Source: Corbicula japonica (taxonomy: Eukaryota > Mollusca > Bivalvia > Venerida > Cyrenidae). Taken from it: DNA of 64,000 nucleotides. The stretch covers positions 8,122,001 through 8,186,000 of the forward strand of contig JAZAYU010000013.1 in NCBI GenBank assembly GCA_038501625.1, in the 5' to 3' direction. Below, piece by piece: positions 33,165 through 46,100 of the stretch. The number at the start of each line of letters is the position of its first letter. Position 1 is the stretch's first letter. The notes beneath the pieces were generated by a model. That model had not been told where the DNA came from. It searched no databases and was given only the letters and a program-made list of their open reading frames with translations. A program made the position numbers and the translations under genes.

Positions 33165-33961
33165 TGGCCTTTCCTCCATAGACACACCTTTTTGTGTGGG
33201 CCAACAATTTAATCCAGATCAGCCGGCACATCCGTGCTGTCTGATCAGGATCTAAATTGTTGCTCTTTGATTTATAAGGGTATTTCTGACAGAAAAGCAA
33301 CCAGTGCAGATTCTGATCAGACGGCACATCTGTGCCGTCTGATCTGGATCTTCAATGGTTGCACATGCATAAAAATGTGTATATACACTCAACAAAAGTT
33401 CTAATTGGTCACTTTTGTCCGTAATTTTTTATTAGAAAGACATTGAATTAACGCTTTATTTATGATCATATGCTAACATCAGTCTTCAACTTCAGCTTTA
33501 ATCTTGTAATAATTGACTTTGGAACAGTTTGGTGAGAGTTATCCTTAATTTTGCTAAAAATGCATTTCTTGCATAAAAAGGTCAAGCATACAGAAATGTG
33601 CTCTTAATTCCTTGTTTTAATAGGACCCCTCATTAGTAGGAAAAACAGAAAACATGTTTAATCAATAGCACATTTGTTTAAATAAACCCCTTTCAAAGTA
33701 TCTAATTTTAAAATTACCTCCCTTTTAATTAAAGACTGTTCAAATTTTGACCCTGCGCTGTAAGTAAATGGTATTGGATTTGTTTAAGAAAACAATCAAT
33801 AAAGATTAAAAAGACATTAGATAATTGATTTCTAGACAAAACAGTTCTTTCCACAACCTCTCTTGACGTAGGGAAGAAACGAAACTAGCATATATTGTAA
33901 ACCTATACAATGAATGAACAATTAGAACTTTTGTTGAGTGTATGTGTATATAAAGGGTTAA
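33165..33961. repeat. family A element split by a TA-flanked transposon
   Basis: Family A sequence runs 33165-33385, is interrupted by the element at 33386-33940, and resumes TATGTGTATATAAAGGGTTAA to 33961. Confidence 0.85.
33386..33940. mobile_element. TA-flanked TIR element, 555 bp, mariner-like and non-autonomous
   Basis: Termini CACTCAACAAAAGTTCTAAT are inverted perfectly at the right end, with TA on both sides (33384-33385, 33941-33942). The body is AT-rich with no transposase. It is inserted into a family A copy, so it is the younger of the two. Confidence 0.88.
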
Positions 33962-35674
33962 CCTGTCCTATTTTGTGGATCCAATAGTGTAAGCCTAAAC
34001 AAAACTATTGATGACAATCTGATGATGGTGGCAATAGTTCACATTGAACCAAGATAAAAATTAATCAATAAATTAATCAATATAAAGGTAATATTTTCAT
34101 TTCAGTATACATCATAATCAGATTTTATTTACATCTCCAGCACTGCAAGTGTTCAAGATTTAAAAAATTGTCAGATGCCAATTACCTAGTACCTTAAAAC
34201 TAAAATGTAAAACTACATTAATACATATTTTTAATGGGTAAATTTAATAAAAAATCCGTTATAACAGATTTTAAGAAAGTTCTTAAATATAAAATGATAT
34301 AAGAGCTGTCAAAGGTGTTAAACAACAATAAATTTTGTATGTATAAATACTTAAGATAATATAAAACTTCCTTTAAATCAAGCTAGTTGTTCTGCTTTCT
34401 ACTTTATCAGGTGCTAAATGTAATAGATTATGTCTAAAATGTAAAGTGATGCATAATATTGCTATTCGGCCCATGTGTGACTATTTCACAAAATTGCAAA
34501 CTGCCTTAAAATCTCTGAAAATGATTGGATTGCAGTAGTTAAGATGTGCTTTAACCAACTCTCAACACAGCACTAGCAAGCAATAATACCTTAAACAAAC
34601 ATTGTTTTTGAGAAAACAAATCCAATACAAGCAATTCAATGCATATATAAAGTTTTTATTCAGCCATTTAACTAAATTTGGAAGTTAGCATTAACATAAC
34701 AGAAGACATTAGTTCTTGCATGTGTTGCTTTGATAGTTTGGTCAAATATGTATATACAACAAAACAGGCATGTAAAAACAAAAGTAAAACATGTCTAAAT
34801 GCATAGGAGATGGTTCCCAAATAGATCTATGACTCCCAAATGAACAAGTGTGTATGCCTCCCAATGTGGGTGTCCACGACTCCCAAAATAACTCCAATTA
34901 ACCCAAAGTATGCGAAGCTTCCCACTATCTGTAGGACTACAATGTCATTGACTCTCCCATGTGTGTATGACTACAGACTTATATTCAATGTGTAGATATA
35001 TGGACTAACTGTATATTGACTACCAATAGAGCGACTAGGCAGATGAACTGACTACCTGTGTATGGACTAGGCAGGTACATTGCACAATTAAAAGTTGGAT
35101 TTCTAACCGGATGTCACACAACTTCAACACTTACAGAAACAAAACAAGACTGTACAGAACATGTAGTGCACTGCTAATACACTTGCTGAAAATTCCAATT
35201 CAGCATTATTCTTGGTACTGACCACTTTTTTATTGTTCACAATTTCCCTGTTCAAAACAAATGTTTTTTGCAAGTATACCAAATATATGTGATAAGAAGT
35301 TAGAAATTTTTTACAAGGTTATAATTTTTTATTTAGGTGGTGTTTGATAAAGTTTTAAACAATATCATTAAAAAAGAATTTGATTTATTAAAAGCAATAT
35401 TAATAAATGATTTTATGTATAACAGCAAGGCCTGTACTCTAGCAACAATCATACAAAATTAACATACAATGTACATAATTATGATCTTAAGTGAGATAGG
35501 ATCAAGTAAAATAATAACTTGTAGAATTTTCAACTATCTGTAACAGCATATTTAACACAATACTTTGATTAACATTTAAAAAACTTTAATAGTTAAAAAA
35601 CAGCCAAAACATTAGGTACACAAAATAACTGATGGACCCTTATTGTGTCCATAAAAATGAATGACTTCACCCAT

Positions 35675-35862
35675 TAACCCAGTAAGAGCTTAAGCACAGA
35701 ATTGTCACACTAACTTACAGTGTTGACCCAAATCAGCCAGTACATCAATGCCGTCTGATCAGGGTCTACACTGTTCACAGGGTCAATACATTCAGTAAAT
35801 AAATTTCTGTAAAACATCCAGAAAGGTTACTCCATTACACAATTTTGGGCTTGAAGGGTTAA
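35675..35862. repeat. family A element, partial
   Basis: Left half only (CAAATCAGCCAGTACATC, GCCGTCTGATCAGGGTCTAC). Confidence 0.65.
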
Positions 35863-36089
35863 CCCCATATAAACCATACATAAAGGTTTTATCGCATGTG
35901 CAACCTGTGTAAATCTACATTAGCTGGCACATTTGTGCTGTCTGATCTGGATCTACACTGGTCACATCTTAGCAAAAACTTATATAATAAATCTAAATAT
36001 GACAGTGTAGATCCTGATCAGATAGCTGAGATGTGCTGGCTGATCTAGATATAAACTGTTTGCCCATGAGATAATAGAGTAAAACCCTT
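35863..36089. repeat. family A element
   Basis: Complete copy directly after the partial one. Confidence 0.82.
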
Positions 36090-36476
36090 TCTTTACCATG
36101 ACATCTCATAATATATAACATTTTCAACAAAACTGGAAAAAAACTGATCAGAACATGTCAAAAATGTTAATGAGATTTTACAATAAACTGCAGATCAATG
36201 ATGTGATACAGGCTTGTAAGATACCCTGGTGAATAATAAATTAACCAATCAAAGTTGCCTAAATTATGAACAATGTTCCTATGAAGATAATCTCAATGAC
36301 AATAGCAACTTCTGAAAACAATTATTGCGGTGTTTGAATTTAGGAAAATGTCTCCCTACTTCTACTGAACATAATGGAAGTTTCTGCGCTGTTTTTTAAT
36401 AAAATCAGATGCCAGATATTCAGATGGTTTGTTTTCTGATGAATATTCTTAATTTTCATATTAAACATTTATACCA

Positions 36477-36698
36477 TTAACACAGCTCATATCCCATGTG
36501 TGACCAGTGTAGATCAAGATCAGCATGCACATCCTTGGTGTCTGAACAGGATCTACACTAATCACTTTTAGATTTAAAGGTTATTAAGCAAACAGTGTAG
36601 ATCCTGATCAGCTGCATGGATGTGCAGACTGATCTGAATCTACACTGGTGGTACATGGCATATATGATATAAACTGTATCTATAAAATGAAGGGTTAA
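36477..36698. repeat. family A element
   Basis: Complete copy, within the probable GOLGA3 3' UTR or flank. Confidence 0.85.
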
Positions 36699-36877
36699 CA
36701 AAGCGTTAGTACAGAGTAAAGAGCACTATACGGGCATATTTCTGGTTTCACAGCTGGTTTCAGAAGGTCAACAACTAGAAGTGTCCTGAATTGCTTAGCT
36801 AATGCATGCTTCTTTAGATACATCAGGTGCTTTCAATAACAACTGTTGATTTTTTCAGTCTAGGGCGAGATCAGGGC

Positions 36878-36980
36878 CCTGTGTTATAAAACTGAGAATG
36901 GAGACCAGTCGCCATTTCAGCCTATCAGATGCTTGAGATTTGAGACTGGTCTCCAATCTTAGTTTTATAATCTTCAGCCC
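36878..36980. repeat. family B element, internally deleted
   Basis: GTTATAAAACTGAGAATGGAGACCAG leads almost at once into the right arm CATTTCAGCCTATCAGATGC..; the left inner arm is lost. Confidence 0.78.
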
Positions 36981-37036
36981 ATAAATATTGACCAATATAT
37001 CTGACAGTGTGTTGTTAATGATTGTGTTTCTGACAA

Positions 37037-37178
37037 CTAAATATCAATGATATCCATGGACCTGTTTGCTGTATCAACAGCTGCTGCTGCTAATGATGCT
37101 GTTGTTGCTGTGGACATGGTGGTATTACTGATGGTTTGTACGACATGCCTCAACTCCTCAACCTGCTGTTCTATTGAA
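37037..37178 (-). CDS. GOLGA3: GOLGA3 last coding exon
   Basis: 142 nt after ATTTTCAG; encodes SIEQQVEELRHVVQTISN.. an Ala/Thr-rich run and RSMDIIDI before TAG (37037-37039). Confidence 0.88.
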
Positions 37179-40100
37179 CTGAAAATACAGAGGAAAATGT
37201 TGTTTGTTTATACCACGATATGCAAACTTTCAACTTCTACATTACACATTATTTCATGCATTTCCTGATTTATATCTAAATATAATGATTATTACACGAT
37301 TCATCAATAAAACAATTGTTTAAATTTATTAACATTAAAACATGTTAATATCCCAAGCCCATGTTCGCCATGATAGGTAAATATTTATTCTATCCATATT
37401 AACATAATTATGCCTCTGCGTGTGTAGAGGATTTTAGGATGTAGTAAACTGTTAGTTATCTCAAACTGTATGAAAAGATGCATAAAGTAACATAATTGAC
37501 TTTCTTCTAGCTAAGTGTGTTACATGTATACATGTATATTCCAGGCTGGCTACCCACAATAAGTAAAAAATCTTTACCTTTTTACACTGAATTCCATTTA
37601 ATTTGTGTGTGGGCAATTATTTATGATATATCAAATTTTGCCTTCAAAAATGTGAGGCTGTCATTTGCAAAACTAGAGGTTTTCATGATGTAACATATGA
37701 ACATTTACCTCCAGTTATGTGTAGAGGTTTCCAAGGTGTTGTTGTGGACATCCATCTGAGCCTGTAGGCCGGAGATCTCTGACCGAAGGTTTAGTAAACA
37801 GTTCTGTAGATTGTCAAGAGGTCTAGAAAAAAAAAACAGAAATCAGGCTGGGTTGTATTTAAACATTCTGTAAATGAACAAAATAACACATATGGATTTT
37901 AAACCGATTTAACCAAAAGTTAAGCAAAAACTGGCAGATATAAAACCAGAGGCACAAAAACAAATAAAAGCATTTTCGTTTACTAATTAACATTTTTTCT
38001 ACACTGCTTAATTATTTTTTATTGATAAAGGAATCCTATTGGACAGAAAAAACCAAAACCACAATTTTCAAATCATTAGTTAGAAACATAAGAACCATTA
38101 AACAATCTTTGTTTTGAAATACCCCCTAAGGGAAATTGATCAAAACATTAAAATGCAGCTCATTTTTGTATAACAACTGACTAACACTTCTGGGCTGAAG
38201 GTTGTAAAACTGAGATTTGAAACCAGTGTCAAATCTCAAGAATTTGATTTGCTAAAATGGCGACTGGTTGCCATTTCAACCAATCAGATGCTCGAGATTT
38301 GAGATTGGTCTCCAATTTTGATTTTAGGATTCTGAGCCCTGTTCTGTGCATATAAAGTGGTATCAGAAACATTTAACATCAAATCCACCTGTTATATAAT
38401 TCCATTCCATTTCCTTTATTCTTTAATGAATGTTGGCAGTACTTACTTGCTCTCAAGAGCTCTAACAGTAGTTTCTTGCAGCAGTTTATCCATGTCCGCA
38501 AGGTCAAATGGCAGGGGAGGTAACTCTGGTAAATCAGCATCACCGGAGTTTTTCGGGGACTGAAGCTTGCTTATCTTCTCTACCAGCTGAGTTACAGACA
38601 AAACAAAACAATGAATAAAACATTCTTGAAATCATCTTTCATGGTAAAAAATCAACTCTTTATACAAAATTTAAACACCAATTGAAAGTCATTTCTGGTT
38701 TTTAATTCTCTACTTAAACCAGCAACTCAGGTCTCAGGTCTTTCTATATGTTATTTATAAATTTAGCATCTACTATTCTAAAATGTACAACTTAATGAAC
38801 TAATCAAGAACTACGAAAATTGATTTTTCACTGACTGCTTGGAAAAAGCTTATAATTATCTTATTACTCCATTAGTGATTCCAAGTAATTCAATATTTTC
38901 AAGTCTGATTTTGAAAAGTTCACTGCATATCTTATTACAAACAGAAATAAATTATTTAAATAATCAGTATATCCTAGCATGTATTGTTATTGGACATGTA
39001 CCTTGTGGTAGTGTATGGAAGACTTGAGTGCGCTCCTGAGCTCGGACAGTTTGGCCTGTTGTAGCTGTTTGTCATGCTTCATGCTCGCCATATCCAGCTT
39101 CAGGCTCTCAATCTCCCGCGTCTTCTCCTGCAAATACAACATATCATCCAAGTCTCAGCTATTACTTTATTCCTTGTGATAGGGCTTCAAGCATTTTTTC
39201 CCTTCTTTAACTACCTCCCCAAAAGGGTACTTTTACCAAAGCTGACGGGAGTCTTCCCATTTCCATCACCAGACCTTTCCAAATCTCCAAAACTACTGTT
39301 CCCAACAACAAACAGTGCCTTTTCCCTATTGATAAAGGGTTTTTCGCAAGAAATGTTGCACGGCGTAAACAAGCTGTACCATACAAATGCCCAACACCCC
39401 CCCTTTGGTTTTAATTTCAAATGCAGATTCATTTCACATTAATTGCAACCTCAATGAAACTTTTCCTTCAAATGGAAATTATTTTTCCATAGACAGGCAG
39501 TCATTGGATTGGCAGTAACTTTTTTCTGGTATAGTTGTCCTAGCTGATACCACGTCCAAGCTTATACAGGGGTAATCCGAAAATTCCTTAATTTGCATCA
39601 GCAGCGCCATCTGCCGACTGTTTACATCGGAAAATCAAAGGTGAAAGTATGACTTTTTGCATCGGGACGAAACTTTTTGAAAAATTAGTGAAAATGTATT
39701 TGATACTGGTTGGCTACTTCTTTATGCGCTATGACGTCACATCCCGCCTAAAAAACTACGGAAGCAGATTCATGCCATTTTTTAATTAAAACTTTGCTGC
39801 TAGTTAGGCCTAGTCTGATTTTTAAACAAAGCATTGATTTATATTTTGATGTTAGAAGACAAAAATGAAATATGACAGGGCAGTTCTTGCATACCAGATA
39901 AGTATTTCCACTTTATTTACTGGGGAAGGAAAATCTTATCTGTTCCCTAAAGAAAAGATACCATTAGCAAGCTTCAAGACTAATATTGAGGTGGGACTGT
40001 TTATTAAGGGTCCTCACTGTTTAAATATTGATTAAAGCAGCAAGTTATAGGGTCCTTTGAATAAAAATAGTAAAAAATAACAAAAACAATTAATTTACAA

Positions 40101-43100
40101 GAATATTTTGTTTCCAGTACATCAGATAAATTTTTGTTTTTATTTGTTGAAACTTTTGAGCTTTAATGAACGCCATACTTAAAATGTCAGTCACATACAG
40201 AGTTACCGCTGCACTAGAGTGGACGCCCTTGTGAGTACCTGCCGCACACCATGGAAGCTTGACACAGATATTTTTTCAAAAGAAATCAATTTTCATTTTA
40301 GATTTACATTGGTTAAAGACTTGAAATGTGATAGTTCTTTGAGGTATAGAAAGAAGAAACATATAAGACATTTTAATTATTCTAATTTTGCGGCTACGTT
40401 AACGACCGCAGTACCAACGAGGACCATCCTATAACTTTTACATCACTAAAGGCTTTCCTGTTAAGGAACCAGACCTTATGATTCTTTGTGAAGCTGATTA
40501 AAACCCGGAGTGTGAATATACATGAATTATGGAAGAAACCCCAATTGCGCTTATTTTGCAACTAATTTTTTTTCCCAATTTCAAGATTTTACGATGCGAA
40601 AATTTCCCAATTGTAGGGGAAGGGGACCCTTTCCTCATTGGGGAAAAAAACCGCTGGCTTCTATTCCATCTGTGACCTGTCTAGATCCAGACCTGCCTGC
40701 ACATCCACTTTGTCTAATTGGTATCTACACTGTTTGCTTCTTGGTCAGAAATGAATTAACTGATAAAAAAACCAACAGTGTACATCCTGATCAGATTGCA
40801 GAGATGTGCAGGCTTTTCTAGACCTACATTGATTGCATACAGGATATAAGCTTTATCCATGTACTACAGGGCTATAAAAATTTGCTTTTGCAATGGATTG
40901 CCTCTATTAGTTGTGATGGTTCAGGAGGCGTTTGACAGATGTGTTTACATAGTACTATCATTTATGGCTGATTTCGATCAGGTCTAAAAATCATGAACTG
41001 AGTTGGATTTAAAACTCCAGTCAAAGCGATTCTTTTTAAATGCTTATCATTCAAAACACAGCACTACCTGATCAATCTAGATTTGATTTGATTTTTTTAA
41101 ATTTAGATTACAGTGTTCTTTTCTAATATATTGGTGTTGTTCTTTTTAAATTTATTTAAAAAACATAATTTTATTGAATATCATCAATACTTAATGAAGA
41201 TAGTTAAAAATAAAATTTTATTCCAAGTTCATAATTTATTTTAAATAAATACTAAACCCACAATCACTCAAATCTGTAGTAAATAAGTTGTCTTCCTTAC
41301 TATACACAAGCAAGTCATATACCTGCAGTAGTTGTTTGACAGTGGTTATCTCCCCCTGGTGTCTGTCCTCAGTGTGCTGACACTGCTGTTGTGCAGCTTC
41401 CAATTCCTGTGTCTTCAACTCTAACTGCCACTTCAAACCCTATAGAACAATGTTTCAACTGAGATATTGTGTTTATCATTACCTGGGCTGAAGATTATAA
41501 AACTGAGTTTGGAAACCAGTCTCAAATCTCAAGCATCTGATTGGCTGAAATGGCAACTGGTTGCCATTTCAGCCAATCAGATGCTTGAGATTTGAGACTG
41601 GTTTCCATGCTCAGTTTTATAACCTTGGTCACTGGTCTCTGGTTTGTTAAAGATCTAACTATCAAAGTTGCACAATTACAGAAATTAAATATCAAATTGT
41701 ATGAACTTGCTTGCAGCTGCAATATGTATGATAAACATTGCAAACTATAGACTTCTATTCCATACTTATGGACTCTAATTATCAATATTTAAACCAGGGT
41801 TCATACAGATTTTGATTACCAAATTTCCATGATTTTTTCCATGATTTCTCTCAGTTTTCCATGATACAAGAAACACATACAGAACTCAAAACGAGTACAA
41901 TTATATTGTTGATTACTCATATTCTTCTTTATACTTCAGCCAATGATTATTATTGTTTAGTTTTTTTTGTTTTCAAGTTTAATCTCCAATTCCTGTAAAT
42001 CTTGCTGTCTTCAGCAGTCCTTATGAAAGAGTTAGCCTGAGTCAAAAATGTTAACCTCCCCATAGATTCAGCTATTGTGTCTACAGTTTTAAACTCAGTC
42101 TGTTTTGGGACCATCTCGCTATGAAGACTGATCTTTCTTCACAGACATTATTGTAAAAGAATTTGTAACAACAATCAAAGACCATTTTTGTAACTGCCAC
42201 CACTGGTTTCAAAAGTGGTCTTTTTCTTAACTGATATGAAATGGAGTTAGCAAAGTAGTATACCTGGATTTGTTCCTGTAAAACCGGTTCCCGGGAGAGG
42301 TTGTCATACAGCTGTTGTTGAACCCGGTCTAGCTCTCTCTGTATAGACTTGTTTTCACTTTCCAGACTGGATATCTCTCCTTTTTTACTTATCACTTCCT
42401 CTTTACTGGTTTCCAGCTCAGTCTGCAGCATGCTGACTTCCTGTTGAAGATGGGAACAATCCAGCTTGAGTTGTTCCTGTTCCTGTTTCAGACTGTCATT
42501 CTGACGTCTCAACTTCTTGTTCTCTGTTATCTTCAATCCAATCTAAGCACAAGAAAGCACAATAAAGAACATCCAAAGAAAATGCAAACAGTAAACAACA
42601 AAAACAAAATCACTATTTTACACAGTGTTATTTAAACATAAATTCTAGAAACTGCAATGACTATAACCATTTTATGAAGGACAACTGCTGAGGGATAAAT
42701 CCAACAATTTTACGACTCAGCTACCTGTTCTACACTTTTGCAACACTGTTAGATGTTATGTCATCAGGTAAGGCTTTTTTTATGTCAAATTTCACAAGTC
42801 AAGTATAGTTTTTCTGCTGTGTATTAGACCATAAGCACATGAGTATGAGTTATGTAGTCATGGTAAGGTCTAGTGACCAGGGCCCAAGATCATGAAACTA
42901 AGATTGGTGACCTGTCTTATATCTCCAGCACCTGATTGGTTGAAATGAGGACTCGTCTTCATTGCTTCTAGTCACATGCTTGACATATGAAACTGGTCTC
43001 AAGTTCTAGTTTTATGTTCCTGAACACAGGTTACAAGAGAAAACTAAGAAAGTTGATATCCCATGAGATCAAACTGGGTTCAGGTAGAGCACATTTTTCA

Positions 43101-46100
43101 AAACCTTAGTCTATATAAAAATGAGTTTGCTAACAGATTTATTTATTTCATAATAATGAACCCCTACCTGTTTTCTAACATCACGCTGACCTTCTTTCTC
43201 TTTCTGCAGACATTCCTCCAGATTCTGAACTCTCTTGATGCTTTCATGGGCCTCCAGTTCCTTCTCCCTGAGAGCCTGGGTCCACTGAGCCTGCAGATCT
43301 ACCAGGGTAGACTCTCGCCCAGCCAGCGCCTCCTCTAGCTGACCTACATGCTGCTTCAAAGTACTGTTACTCTGCAGAGCTCCTGAAACAAAATAATTTC
43401 ATTATTGCTCTCAATGCTGTTCACAAATCTAATTATACCCTGTCTTCTGTAACTGTAGACCCTAAATGTCCCTTAGAACATTACTTCATATACCAGTAAG
43501 CACATTACAAATCCCAATGACCTTCCACTAGCTACCTAAATAATTTCTTCACATCAAAGTGAACTCCATCAATAGTGCAAGGTCTATGAGTGAAGAAAAC
43601 AACTTTAATCACTCAAAAACACAAGGTCTAAGTCAATTTAAAATCATGATCTTACTTAAATGTCCAACTAATATTTCCAAGACAACATTTTTTAGATACA
43701 ATTATGATTAAAATATAAACAAGAGGGCCATGATGGCCCTTTATCGCTCACCTGAGTACAACAAAGTTATTTTGAGTAACAGTGACCAAGACTCAGATGA
43801 CCCATATTCGAACTCATTCGAGAAATCATTGGGACAAACATCCTGACCAAGTTTCATGACAATCGGAGCAAAAATGTGACCGCTAGAGTATTAACAAGAA
43901 AATTCTATTTTTAGTAACAGTGACCTAGTTTTTGGAACCAGATGACCCATATTTGAACTCCTCCAAGAAATCATTGGGACAAACATCCTTACCATGTTTC
44001 ATGACAATCGAGGCAAAAATGTGACCGCTAGAGTATTAACAATAAAATTCTATTTTTAGTAACAGTGACCTAGTTTTTGGACCCATATTCGAACTATTCC
44101 GAGAAATCATTGCGATAAACATCCTGACCAAGTTTCATGACAATCGGAGCAAAAATGTGATCGCTAGAGTGTTAACAAGAAAATTCTATTTTTAGTAACA
44201 GTGACTTAGTTTTCAGACCCAGATGACCCATATTTGAACTCATCCGAGAAATCATTGGGACAAACACCCTGACCAAGTTTCATGACAATCGGAGTAAAAA
44301 TGTGACCGCAAGAGTGTTAACAAGAAAATTCTATTTTTAAAAACAGTGACCTAGTTTTTGGACCCAGATGACCCATATTCGAACTCGTCCGAGAAATCAC
44401 TGGGACAAACATCCTGACCAAGTTTCATGACAATCAGACGAAAAAATGTGACTGCTAGAGTGTTAACAAGAAAATTCTATTTTTAGTAACAGTGACCTAG
44501 TTTTTGGACCAAAATTACCCATTTTCGAAATCGTCCGAGAAAGCATTGGGACAAACATCCTGACCAAGTTTCATGACAATCGGAGCAAAAATGTGACCGC
44601 TAGAGTGTTAACAAGAAAATTCTATTTTTAGTAACAGTGACCTAGTTTTTGGACCCAGATGACCCATATTCGAACTCGTCCGAGAAATCATTGGGACAAA
44701 CATCCTGACCAAGTTTCATGACAATCGGATCAAAAATGTGACTGCTAGAGTGTTAACAAGAAAATTCTATGTTTAGTAACAGTGACCTAGTTTTTGGACC
44801 CAGATGACCCATATTCGAATTCGTCCGAGAAATCATTGGGACAAACATCCTGACCAAGTTTCATGACAATCGGAACAAAAATGTGACCGCTAGAGTGTTA
44901 ACAAGAAAATTCTATTTTTTGTAACAGTGACCTAGTTTTTGGACCCAGATGACCCATATTCGAACTTGTCCAAGAAATCATTGGGACAAACATCCTGACA
45001 AAGTTTCATGACAATCGGATCAAAAATGTGACCGCTAGAGTGTTAACAAGAAAATTCTATTTTTAGTAACAGTGACCTAGTTTTTGGACCAAGATGACCC
45101 ATATTCGAACTTGTCCGAGAAATCTTTGGGACAAACATCCTGACAAAGTTTCATGACAATCGGAGCAAAAATGTGACCCCTAGAGTGTTAACAAGAAAAT
45201 TCTATTTTTAGTAACAGTGACCTAGTTTTTGGACCCAGATGACCCATATTCGAACTCATCCGAGAAATCATTGGGACAAACATCCTGACCAAGTTTCATG
45301 ACAATCGGAGCAAAAATGTGACTGCTAGAGTGTTAACGAACTAAGTGTGGACGGACGACGGACATTCATCGATCCTAATAGCTCACCCTGAGCCAGCTCA
45401 GGTGAGCTAAAAAGACAATATTAAGCTACTTTTTCCATAAAATGAACATACTTTATAAATTATACAAGCAGCGCTTAAACATGAAGTAATTATAATAACA
45501 ATCTAACTTTATCATTTATGATGAATCAAGTTAAAAGATCTGCTGCTTGAAAAATAAACAAACTTTTATTTACCAGCAAGTCTTCCTTTCTCTTTCTCCA
45601 GCTCCAGTAGAAGATTCTGGTTGGTTTCCTGGGTAACACTGGACTCCGACTGGGACTCTATAGCTAACCGTAACTCCTCCTCAAGGGCAGATAACTGCTG
45701 CTGGTACTGGTGAAGGTCTGTCTCGCGGGTATGCTGGAGTTCTCTGACATGGGATTCCAGTGATTGCTTTTCTAGCTGTACATGTTGCAGCTCCGATGCC
45801 AAATTCTGCATAATTGAAAATCAGTTAAGTCTTTCATGTTTCACTTAGCTTGATAGATTGCTTTATTCAAAGAAATTTATTTCAATTTGTTCATATTGTT
45901 TTTTTCCTCTATGTATTTCAACTACAAAAACACAAGGATGTGCTACAATGCCAAAATCTAGAGTTAATTTTTTCTGTCATATAGCCTATACCATCTTGCT
46001 GAACTACTTGTTTGAATAGTAGAACAATGTCTACAATATTTTTCCCAAAAGTTTTCCCATACAAAAGTCTATTTGACCTTGATACACAGAGAACTTTGAC

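Larger units (their letters stand above)
31173..37036. other. spacer between converging genes, including GOLGA3 3' UTR
   Basis: No further coding exon was found. It holds a foldback E, several family A copies, a TA-flanked element and AT-rich sequence. The GOLGA3 3' UTR must start at 37036 and run leftward; AATAAA on the minus strand occurs near 35230 and 34651, but the true end could not be chosen. Confidence 0.55.

Noticed and set aside
43716..45411. CRISPR-like array because of its regular repeats
   Set aside because: Units are ~147 bp and contiguous with no unique spacers, and the context is a eukaryotic intron.
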